Assembly: GCF_039555335.1 (NCBI RefSeq)
Contig: NC_092630.1
Location: forward strand, 85,504,148-85,568,147
Length of the DNA stretch: 64,000 nt
Reading direction: 5' to 3'
Origin: Amphiura filiformis
Lineage: Eukaryota > Echinodermata > Ophiuroidea > Amphilepidida > Amphiuridae
Shown: positions 45,740-56,400 of the stretch, piece after piece
Layout: every line of letters starts with the position of its first letter
How positions within the stretch are numbered: the first letter of the stretch is position 1
Program-made: the position numbers and the translations under genes
Notes under the pieces: generated by a model
Seen by the model: the letters and a program-made list of their open reading frames with translations, nothing else
What the model was told of the DNA's origin: nothing
Database searches by the model: none

Positions 45740-46400
45740 TGACCTTTTGATCTGACCTTTAACCTTAATGTTTAACAGGTCACGAGGTTTGTTGTCATCA
45801 AAATTGAGCCTCGTACCCATTGCAGATGTCCAAAAATGCATTTCTAAAATTTGACCTCTGCATGACCTTTGACCTGACCCCTGCAAAATGTTCCCTGGTC
45901 ATGAGATCTGTTATCACTGAGTTTGAGCCCCATACCCCTTACAGATGTCCAGAAAAAGAAATTATAAGATTTGACCCCAGATAACCTTTAACCTGACCCC
46001 TGCAAAGTGTTCCAATATATTCCCCTGGTCATCAAGTTTGTTGTCACAGAGTGTGAGTCCCGTACCCTTACAGATGTACAGAAAATGCATTTCTAAAATA
46101 TGACCTCTGCTGACCTTTGACCTGACCCCTGTAAAATGTTCCCCTGGTCATGATATTTGTTGTTAACGAGTTTGAGCCCCATATCCCTTATGGATGTCGA
46201 GATAATGCAATTGTAAGATTTTACCCCTTAATGACCTTTGACCCCAATTCTTTGTACAACTTTTAGACACTGGCTAAAGGCGATGCAGGTATGCAAGTGA
46301 CGTCATTGTATTATGTAATTTGTGGAAGAAGAAGCATTTTAGTGAAAATCACATTTTGGCCATAATGACCTTTGGATGACCTTTGACCTCGAGTTGGTCA
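45740..46400. repeat. Degenerate tandem repeat rich in TGACCTTTGACCT
   Basis: Units of about 120-150 bp carry tgacctttgacctgacccct, gttcccctggtcatgagatc, gagtttgagccccatacccc and ttacagatgtccagaaaatg. The complement AGGTCAAAGGTCA is a perfect DR1 half-site pair and stands at about 45866, 46110 and 46380, with near-matches at 45744, 45984 and 46225. No ORF. Confidence 0.75.
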
Positions 46401-46496
46401 TGTAACATTTGTGCCCCTACCCAATGGTCCTTGTGACCAAATATGGTTACATTGGCCTAAAGCATATGGCTACAATGGCTCGTTAAAAGTTTGACA

Positions 46497-46529
<33 letters not shown>

Positions 46530-46530
46530 A
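46497..46530. repeat. (GAAA)n microsatellite
   Basis: About eight tandem gaaa units. Confidence 0.9.
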
Positions 46531-46617
46531 GAACTGACCAAAAACAGAACACTCGCAAATTGGAAATTTGCGATTGTAAATATTGAAACAGATTCATCAG
46601 GATCGTTCATAGTTCAA

Positions 46618-46680
46618 TTAAAGTAGAAAAGGTTCTTTTTCAGAATAATTGGATCTGAAAAAGAACCTTTTCTACTTTAA
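46618..46680. repeat. Perfect 27-bp-arm hairpin
   Basis: ttaaagtagaaaaggttctt(tttcaga) at 46618-46644 is exactly complemented at 46654-46680. One arm's sequence also occurs inside the composite unit (ttgaaaaagaaccttttctac at about 13610 and 20350). Confidence 0.85.
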
Positions 46681-47244
46681 ATCAAAATATACTGCGCCCA
46701 GAGAGTATTCTTACACTTGAAAAAAAATTATAATTTTAAAACTAAACCATATTTGGATACATTTTTTTTATAGACGCACTATCTAATCCTGCATATTATG
46801 ACACCCCATTGAATCCAATGTGACCCCCAAAAGTAACATTGCAATCATTTGATTGGACGAGGGTCCAGTTTTAAAAGTGACAAACTGGCCTATACAAGGC
46901 GAAAAGATTCCAACATGCGCAATAAAGAGACAACACAGTTTCTTCAGTCAAGTTTTCTTTAATTCCTTTTGTTTAAGTTCTTTTGATACCATCAATTATC
47001 TTGTGTGGCCACCAATTATTGTCCATAATGGCTTTACATTGTTGTCGCATGCTTCGATCAGACGTGTATAGGGCAGTTTGTCACTTTTAAAACTGGACCT
47101 TCGTCTAATCAAGGACCTTCGTCTTGTAACTTTACTTCTGGAGGTCACATTGAATTCAATGGGGTGTCATAATGCGGTTTAGTTTTAAAATTAGTATTTA
47201 TTTTCCAAGTGTAAGGATACTTTCTGGGCGCAGTATAATTTGAT
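46681..47244. mobile_element. 564-bp foldback/MITE element
   Basis: Ends atcaaaatatactgcgccca(ga) and (tc)tgggcgcagtataatttgat match at 21 of 22. The arms continue inward with cttacacttg/caagtgtaag, ttttaaaactaaacca/ggtttagttttaaaat, gacaccccattgaatccaat/attgaattcaatggggtgtc and ggtccagttttaaaagtgac/gtcacttttaaaactggacc. Almost the whole element can fold back. Confidence 0.8.
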
Positions 47245-47639
47245 CTATCTATAAACGATGAGCCTTGAATTAGATGAAATATCTGGTATCCAGTTCTGAT
47301 CAGATATTTATTTTTTATCAAATATACCATTTCCTTATATATTAATAAATACCTCATCGATACCCATCTAATTGAGCTCCAGTGATTCTAAAAGGAGAGA
47401 AATGCCGAAATATATTACATTATATTTTGCTTCCAAATTCTACGCTTGGGAAGATAAAGTAGGTAATGGGGCTGCGCATCTAGCACAAGAACAAATAAAC
47501 ACAATGGGGAACGATTGCTACAAGAGGAAACTGAATATAACTAATAGAAAAGAAAGAACAGCTTAACAACCCAAAGTGTTACAATTAAACAAGACAGCAA
47601 ATAACACGAGTCCCGACCGGCACATATCAGAACTTGAAA

Positions 47640-47735
47640 AAAAGCAAGGGAATGTGCCGGCATGGGATTCGAACCCACTACTTTCCGATCTCTAGACGGA
47701 TGCTCTATTCATTAGGCTACCCGCTCCCACTAATA
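47640..47735 (-). mobile_element. tRNA-derived SINE head
   Basis: On the minus strand an A-box-like tagcctaatgaatagagc (47702-47719) and B box ggttcgaatcc (47665-47675) stand at tRNA spacing, with a T arm that pairs. The acceptor stem does not pair (gtgggag against gccggca), so it is not a functional tRNA gene. The SINE body beyond is not delimited. Confidence 0.6.
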
Positions 47736-49081
47736 AACGGTGGTAAAAACTGGGTCTAATGTGAGCAGTTGAAGTATACAATACTCACAAACAAATATTA
47801 CGCAAGTACAAACGTACAGGAGATCAATACTGATGCTCAATCGTTTCCCCAGCATCACATTCCCTTGCTATTTTTCAGGTTGGGTTGTGTGTCGGTCGGG
47901 ATCTGTGTTTATTTGTTGTCTTGTTTAATTGAAACACTTTGTGAATTTAGGCAAATCCAGGTCTGTGTGGGTTTTTTTTTCTATAAATCATGAGTTTGAT
48001 GGAGTTACCAATAAATCTACAAGCTTCTAAAATATACGTTCACTGTTGGAGATTAAAATCAACTCTAACATTGGCACAGGAAGTGACATAACTTCTCGGC
48101 AGTCATCAGCTGTGGATCATCTCAACAATAAAATTTGAAAGAAGTCATTGGTTCACTGACAAAACTGTCAGCAAGAAAAAAAGTAAGTTTCTTCGATTGG
48201 TTTTGACAAATTAAAAACGTGTAATGTTCACAAAGCGTGCAGATACAGTACAGGTCAGGCCTACTGTGTTATTTGAGGGTTGAATGGACCAAAGTGCAAC
48301 TTTCAAAATCTTTTCTTACATAATAGCTATTGTGGCCAAACACAACGACATTGTCAATTGGCCCGGTGTGTAACACAAGTTAGATTACAAGTCTCTTTGG
48401 TAATTTCTTTCATGTCACTCGATTGATTTTAAAATGTATACTAGTGGGAATCTAGAACTTGCGAACCCATTAATAACCCACCCGAGATAGTAACAGAAAA
48501 GGCCATTGTACATTGAAAGACCATGGTAAAAGTATTTACATTACGAATAATTAATTTAAAGATCATTGACGACACAGTATGACCTTGAAGTTGCGTACTA
48601 ATGCAGTTTTCGTTGCTTCAGGTAATAGAGGAGGGTATGTAGTTTTACATTCTGTTGGGAGCCATGAGGGCACTCTTGACAAATTGAGTTATTGATGTCA
48701 AAAGTCACACAAGGGAATTACATTTTTGAAATACGTTAATCAAGTTATAAAATATCCTCCTGGTCCTCTGGTCCCAAGGAATAAGATTGTCAATGGTTGT
48801 GTACCTCCACTATGCCTAAAAGGTTGTACCATACATAGAGATTACAATAATTGCCATTAGCTGTCCCGTTAGCTGTATGGCACTTTAGCTGTCCCGTTAG
48901 CTGTATGGCACTGTCCATGTATTACATGCACCTCAGCAAAAGAAAGCTCGTCCTATCATTGTCTGTACAGGTTACGTTCTTTTACCATATGGGGTAATTG
49001 AAAAAAAATTGACCAAAGATAAAAGGAAATAAGATGTAAATGAAGTAAGCTTACACCCTTACCAAAATTAGGGCGTATGTA
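47736..49081. other. Stretch without recognised gene
   Basis: AT-rich. A tandem duplication gctgtcccgttagctgtatggcact occurs near 48861-48912. No coding or RNA signal is seen. Confidence 0.45.
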
Positions 49082-50157
49082 CAGGGTGTCCCAGAATGAT
49101 TTGTACCGTGTTTGCAAAAATAACTAAAAATAGAAGACGGGCAGTGTATCTATTTGTGATACCAGCATTATAATGTTGGACATGTCTCCTACTTCTTGAA
49201 TAAGTTCATCAGGATTGTAGATATCAATTATTGGTAAATTATGCTTTACAAATCCACTTGAGTAATCAAGTGGATTTGTAAAGCATAATTTACCAATAAT
49301 TAATGTCTCCTACTTATTCTGTTAATTTCAGCACGCTACCTTTATTTGTTTTGGCGTGTCATGCAATAATGTAAAATCGATGAAAAACGACTCGCATACC
49401 TTTGAAAAATGGCACGATACGATTAAATGAAGAACGTGGGATGTTTGGCACAGCATTTCGACGACAACTACTGTTGGGGTTGCGCCTGAAAGCTTGCCGG
49501 ACAGCTGCAATGTTCGCTCTAGTTCTTACAGTCTTACGAGCACCTGAAGCTTCACTCTGCCGATGACAGTTCCGTGCTCGTCAAACTTTACGTTATACAC
49601 TATCGTCTAATGAATCTTCTTTGCGTAAGTTTTTGAAAGAAATCCACGCTACTGTACAGTAAATTGAGGAGCCGTCTTTTCTGTACCACAACCAGTTTGA
49701 TCTCTGCAAGCATTTCAAATGACATGGACCTCACACCACAATAACTATATTTAAAACTACCGCCAAAGAGAGAATGGGATTAGGCCACAAATCCTTAATT
49801 CCATATAATGATTGCTTCGTAACGTCATAAATAATAGATAGATATCGGGTATTTAGTGGAAATATGAACAGGGCACAACTAAAATACCTGCATAACTTTT
49901 TCCAAATAACTTTGTGCTGAACGGTTAGTAATGTTACAGATTTTCAAAATAGGTTGCGTTGTCAAAACTTATAATTCACCATTTTTACGCAATCTTCTAT
50001 AACTTCTACTAGAAACGTCCAATTTTTAAAATCTAAAAAATCTGAGAAAGCTAAATATATGTAGAACTTAAAATGCAAAACAATATGACCATTCAACATG
50101 CCCTTCATACCTAAAAAATTCCATCTTTCCCAGTATAGATCATTCTGGGACACTCTG
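49082..50157. mobile_element. Tc1/mariner-like non-autonomous DNA transposon, 1076 bp
   Basis: Terminal inverted repeats cagggtgtcccagaatgat (49082-49100) and its complement at 50139-50157 match at 18 of 19 positions, and both are flanked by TA (49080-49081, 50158-50159), the target duplication of the IS630/Tc1/mariner superfamily. No transposase frame of useful length is present, so it depends on another element. Inside is a perfect 35-bp hairpin (49227-49300). The element ends immediately downstream of the receptor stop codon. Confidence 0.8.
49227..49300. repeat. Perfect 35-bp-arm hairpin
   Basis: attattggtaaattatgctt(tacaaatccacttga) at 49227-49261, loop gtaa, exact complement at 49266-49300. 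The word atgtctcctactt stands on both sides (49182 and 49303). It lies within the mariner-like element 49082-50157. Confidence 0.9.
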
Positions 50158-50187
50158 TATAGGGCTGAATATAAGAATCCTCTCATT

Positions 50188-50418
50188 TTATAATTTAGTT
50201 GGTCCGTTATCATTAACATTAAAACCAGCTTGATTGTTGATAAAAATTTCACAATCACCCGTCAAGGCAATTAGCATGTCCAATACCCTGCGCAGTTGTT
50301 GGATGTCTTCTAATATCATCATGTCCAGATTTTCTGTTATGCCACCGTCTTCTGGTTCGATGTCATCAACTGATTTGTGAGGCAAAATGAGAAAGCCATG
50401 CCATTGATCACATACTTT
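50188..50418 (-). CDS. Receptor terminal exon: end of kinase-like tail and stop codon
   Basis: 231-bp coding part in phase 0, with acceptor TTCACAG, encoding [16 protein letters not shown], then an acidic stretch (DDIEPEDGG), then a helix-like [17 protein letters not shown] and TAA. The last helix could correspond to kinase helix F (DxWSLG..LxELL). No DFG or APE motif is visible. Thirty bases past the stop codon a Tc1/mariner-like element begins (49082-50157), so the 3' UTR and poly(A) site may be transposon-derived. Confidence 0.65.
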   Translation of the reverse strand, partial: KVCDQWHGFLILPHKSVDDIEPEDGGITENLDMMILEDIQQLRRVLDMLIALTGDCEIFINNQAGFNVNDNGPTKL

Positions 50419-53400
50419 CTGTGAAGTGAAATAATAAACACAATCTACATGATCCAGGTAGGTATGTACAGATCATATTCTACATAAAACAATTCAGCAG
50501 GTCATTAAGTCTGGGGGATTCACACTGACAAAAAATAGGTTCCAGAAAGATTCCTAACATTTCCTGTTTACAACTACTTGATGATTCACTCATACTGTGT
50601 TCATTGTTAAGGCAACCAAATATTTATCACATAATACAGTCACCCAGTTGATATATACTACTGAAAACAATATATCCTTCTGTTTGTGTTACCGTTCTAA
50701 ACACATTCTTCCATGCCTTTAATGATATTACAACTGCATGTTGCTCATAAATGTTCAGGGATAATTTCATTATATCTTCTCAAAATAATTAGTTTCTCTT
50801 TCATTTCTTTAACGCGCGAATTGTATCTTATTGCCAATTTTCTGAATTCAACTATTGTAAATAGGTCATTTGTCATCATACACAATATAATTCTTTTAAA
50901 GAAATTTATTAATGATAATGCTTGAAACATGATCGTGGTTGTCATTTCCACAATTAATCCACCTGTTCAAGTGTTTTATTTAAAATTAAAATTACACATA
51001 GGGTTTCGAGCCCATCTGGCCTTGTGATGAATCCGACCTTGGCAAGGGTAAATCAATCTTACAAAAATCTGTGCTCGGTTGAAAAATCTGTGAAAAATCT
51101 GTAATTTCTTTTGCAACCAGTCTGATTTTTCACAGAAAAATTTCTCCTAGTGAATACATACCTGTTTTTCAATAATGATAAATTCCTCTGTTATATTGCC
51201 ATGGTAAATACCAGTTTCATGCAGTCTAGCGAGGGTATGTTTGAGATCCGTTTCTATGCATTCTACATCGGCCATGGTTAGTAACACGTCGTTCGTGACT
51301 GGTTTCAATTGAGATAAAATGAAGCGTCCATGTGCGGGCAGTGATGAAAGATCCGTAGTGTCTGATGATAACACTGCATAGAGAAACAAGACATGAAAGG
51401 ATCTCAGGAAAGGAAACAAAAATACCTGAAAGGTACTTTACCCAATCACAATAGAGAGTTTGTCATCTAAAGAAACCTCAGTATGTTTTATTTTCTCTTA
51501 TATAAATCGTAGTGAAATATATATGATATATTTCCTTCAAGGTATGAACAAACCGTGGTAGTCCAATCCCCCATGTTGGTCTAGCACCCGGGGGGGGGGG
51601 CACTCAACACAAATGACCATACGGATATGCTCCCCGGAAAGACCCCCCTTTTTGGGTTTCGCAGCTCCGAAAGACCCCCGATATTTGACCAAAATACAGC
51701 TCCGAAAGACCTTTGATTTTGATCATTTCAGCTCTAAAAGACCCAAAAATTGCTAATTCCTTGCTATTTCTTGTTTTTTCAGGCGATTTTCAACCAAAAA
51801 GCCAAGAAAGACCCTTGATTTTGACTTTTCGCAGCTCCAAAAGACCCCATTTTACTTGTTCACAGCCCGGTTCACAGCTCCGAAAGACCCCTTTTACCGG
51901 TACGCCATCAGCTCCCAAAGACCCACCACCTCAAAATTCCGGGGGAGCATACCCACCAAAAATATTTGATGTGCCCCCCCGGGGTCTAGCACTAGTACAG
52001 GGAACCCATACCGTATTATAGGGCAGCACCAATACGAAAATGTCATACCGATAAATGACGTGTCCCGTATTTTTAAGTTTGCGTTGTGAACTAGTCTAGT
52101 ACCCCAATAATATTATGTACTGTTCTCTGGTTCATATGACATTTGTTTTTAATAATATCTTTTAGTAATCTAACAACACACGTTTCTAAACGTAAAACAG
52201 GCGCCAAAGTTGAAATATACTTTCCTCTGTCTTTTCACCATTTTTAAACTTGGTCCCATTGAGGAGAGTTATGTTAAAGGTGTTTAATTAATCTTTAACC
52301 ATTATAACCAATCCGTAGGAAAGCATTTTTCAAATGATGGCAACGCTCTCTCATAAACTACAAATCACTCATTTAAAAGGGCGTTTCGTGATCCACAGCA
52401 TCATCCCCCTATATATCCTTTTTATATCACTGGAAACCTTTCGCTACATAATGTTTATATACAAAAAAATTCTTGCAGATTATTTCGTTTAGCAAAGATA
52501 TCGTGAAATTTGAATTGAACGACATTACAACACATTGTCTACGGAGCAGCGTAATACACATAATCATGCATAATTCGCAAACGCAAAATCGGAATCAACT
52601 GAAATTTTAGGAATAAGCTTTTTTTTCGTGGATATCTACTGAAAATGTCATAAAAAGATGATGCTAGGATACTCCTTTAAGTGAGTGATTACAAAGTAGG
52701 ATTTAAAAGATTATATTAAAGCACACAGTACAATAAAACTTGGTTTGCAAGTCTGATGGGAGGTTAGTACATTTGTTACCAAGATTAAAATATACTTTTT
52801 GGATGTTATTACCACTGCCATGGACATAAGACGGACCCAGACCCTGAACAAAGAGGGTGGCATTTTCCGGGATAGTGGATCATAAGACACTATCAGAAGT
52901 ACCAGAAGTACGGAATATTGTAGTGAATAAAAGTCACTTGGTTTTGACAAGCACAAATTCCAAAATTTATATTTGATAAGATAAACAAACCTGATGAATC
53001 TATTCAATGCAAGTTAAGACTAAAATAGTTAAACAAGAAATTTATGAGATACTTACTGGGTGTACTTGTCTGCGTAGTGTTAGTAACTACTGCAGCTTTA
53101 TATGTGTCCATGGAATAGTTGTCACTTTTGCTGCTGTTCCTATGCTTACAATGTGGACAAGATTTGTTGCCACTGTATGATAATTCTGAAATCTTGTCTT
53201 TCAGGTCCAGCGATGATATGGTGTATAAATATGGGTTGAGGGATGAATTAATTGGCAATACAAAAACAGCAATCCAGGCATAAACTGTCGGTGGTATCAC
53301 CGCTGCGCCAGTTAATGAAAGAATCCCCATAAGTACAATGGGCAGCCAGCAAAACATATCAGTCGCCACGATCAACATGGTTTTTGTTGCTAGTTTGATT

Positions 53401-56400
53401 TCTTTCCCTAGTCCTCGATTCGAATTGCGCACTTTAGCTGATGAACGCTTTGCTACAATATAAATACAAATATAACATATTGAAATAATGACGAAACTAA
53501 GAAAGTTGAGAGCTAAGAACACAGCTACAGAGTATTCCCAACCTGGAGTTCTTTCTGGTGTCAAAGGTAATGCAAGACATACACTTGAACGACCGTAGAA
53601 TCCTTCTCCAAAGTAACTCAGGAAAGGCATGGCTGGAATTAAACTAAGTAAAATAGATAGAATCCATCCAATGGCAATAATTATCCGAACTGATTTAGTT
53701 GTGATTTTCTTTTGGCTAAATGGAAACATAATACAAATAAAGCGATCCACGCTGATAACAGTTAAGGTATACACAGATGCTTCACTCGATAAAACTGAAA
53801 GGAATCCAGCAAAACCACATGTTACTCCGTTTTTCCATTGTTCTGCGTGATAAATGTAAACTTCACGAAAATAAACATCAGCACCTGCTATGATAATCAT
53901 GTATATTCCCATAAGGCAGTCAGATATAGCAAGGTTTAAAATTAATGAAGCTTGAACTCTAAACCGTTCCTTTGTTTTAAGCCGCCAGATAATGACAAAG
54001 ATGTTGCCAACGAAGGCACTCATGCCAAGGATCCACATGAAGGCACGAAGAACTGGGTTACGGATAAGATCGGAACACGAAGAAAATTGGTCCGGTTCCG
54101 GTTCACAGTGTTTGATATCGCCCACGACACAACAAAACAGGTATTCATCGGTGCTCCTTTGGAAGCAATAAGAAAATGGAACATTAATATGGAATCTTTC
54201 TTATCGATACACCACTTTTTCATGTTATATAATTATAAATGTCGAGCTCATCCAATCGTTATGACCATTTCATCGTGTAGTACTATACTGTTTATCTAGA
54301 AAATGCAACTCATTATTTCATAGCCTTTTGCTACTAGCATCTTAAATTATACTCCGATAAACACAAATGGTGATGACGTAATAACTGACTTATGCGGTTG
54401 AATTCATGTCTTATACATGAATTCAACCGAAAAATCTAAAGCACACCGATACTGCGCTCATTTATAATTCCGTATAGAGACTATTAGATTACATTTTAAA
54501 ATAATGAAATGAAAACGTCTAAATATTGTGTTTACTCTCATTTACTTAATGCTACTTACAAAGACTTCAATGAATTCAAACCAGCAAACATTTTTTCATC
54601 GAATGTACTTATATCATTCTCTCTCAAGTCTCTGAAAAAGAACATTGTTAACAAAAAATAGTAACACGGCAATTTAGATAAAATGCTGAAAATGGCAATT
54701 TGTGAATTGTAATTTGCTTGAAAATTTAATGAAAAATATCAATAAAATAATCAGTTCAGTGAATGAACCCTCTATTTTGAATACTTACAATATCTCTGTT
54801 GCATTCAACCCTTCAAACGTTCGAGATTCAATACTTGAAATTCTATTGTTACGGATGTCCCTGCAATGAAGACAAATGTTATGAAATACAACGACTCTAT
54901 ATGTTCACAATATAATTAAACCACTTTTGTATAAGCAAATTTATATATTTTACAGTACGTAGCATTTGGGAATCATGCCGTTTTGAAGTACATCCAAGTG
55001 ATGATTTTCCTTGGGGTATAAAAGTAGAATCGCCACTTCAAGCAAATTGCTATATCAGGATTACAATAAACGCATTTCTTCAAAAGTTGCTTTCAAACGT
55101 GTAAAAACTAATCTAATCATTCTATTTCATAAAATGAAATTTCACGGACAACTTTCAACCGATATAATCATAAAGTCCCTGCTTTGGCAGTTGTCTGATC
55201 AGTCATTAAACCCGCTTAATATAAAATATTAATCACTTTAAAATAGGTCGAGTAGGCTGTGATTTCAAGTGATTGAGGGTTCGACAGGATTTGAATGATT
55301 CATTAAAATCGCGCAGTCGCGGTGTAACAATTAACGCTAGGGTCTCATGTGTTCAAGCATTATAAAGCCTGCACAAAAAGTAACTCAGCTGTTATAAATA
55401 CGCCTATAGATTCAGAACTAATAATTGGTTTTACAATATTTCAACGTAAAAAGAAGGATGGTTTAGTTACGCGCATTTTGATACCCCATTTGCCCAATTT
55501 TGTTCAATATTGACAATACAGCAGTGTTTTGAAAGAAAAATACCCCAATTTAAAAGTTGCAGTTATTTGTATTGATTTGAAGTAAGCGCGAAGATAATGG
55601 CGGGCTTTACGTGTTACAGTGCTGGCATTGTAACCATTGATCGCTGTAAACTGCTACTCTTACATTCGGGTATTTTTCTGTAAAAGCACTACTGTATTGT
55701 TAATATTGAACGACATTTGACGAATGGGGTATAAAAATGCGTGTAAATAAATCATCCTTCTCTCTATGTTGAAATATTGTGAAAACAATTATTAGTTCTG
55801 AATCTATAGGCGTGTTTATAACAGCTGAGTTACTTTTTGTGCAGACTTTACATGTACTGCAATTATAAAGCAAACCCATAACAAGCGGAAATATCCCCGT
55901 TTTAGAGCATGCACATTTCTAGCTGAAACTAAATCCTGTCCTGCACGTTTTCATACCTCATCTGAGTCAATAGCCCAATATTGTTCCCAGAGACCATTTG
56001 CGACAAGTTTTCAATTCATAAATGGCTAACGAATGATAAAACAGACTTTACTTTTATTTTGTTTGTTTCTTACTAAATATTCATTATATATTTATATATA
56101 AAAAATACATCTTAATACTAATAACGGCGTGTCCGTCCGTCCGTCCGTCTCTCTGTCCGCGCGCTATCGCGTTTGCGTCCGCGCGTTTCGCGTTCACGCG
56201 GAGCACTATCGCGTATCAACGGGAGTGTGCGCGGAGTACAGTGCGCGCATCGGAAAAGCATTACAGTGTGGTTAATCGTGCAAGTGCATCTCATCCAGTT
56301 CTCATCGGATCAATATGCCTATTTTCAACACATATTTCAAAACGGCACACGTGCAGGGGCCTATACTATTAGTAGCAGAACATGACTATTTCCGTGGTGC

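Noticed and set aside
47656..47728. Candidate tRNA gene on the minus strand
   Set aside because: A and B boxes and the T arm fit, but the acceptor stem does not pair and the anticodon stem has a mismatch, so a tRNA-derived SINE head is more likely.
52711..53007. 98-codon minus-strand ORF in the receptor intron
   Set aside because: No splice borders in phase with the gene, no domain, AT-rich composition typical of the intron.
53004..53056. Read-through end of the 7TM ORF ([16 protein letters not shown])
   Set aside because: A strong donor CCCA|GTAAGT precedes it and the downstream exon phase matches splicing. An alternative short isoform cannot be ruled out.
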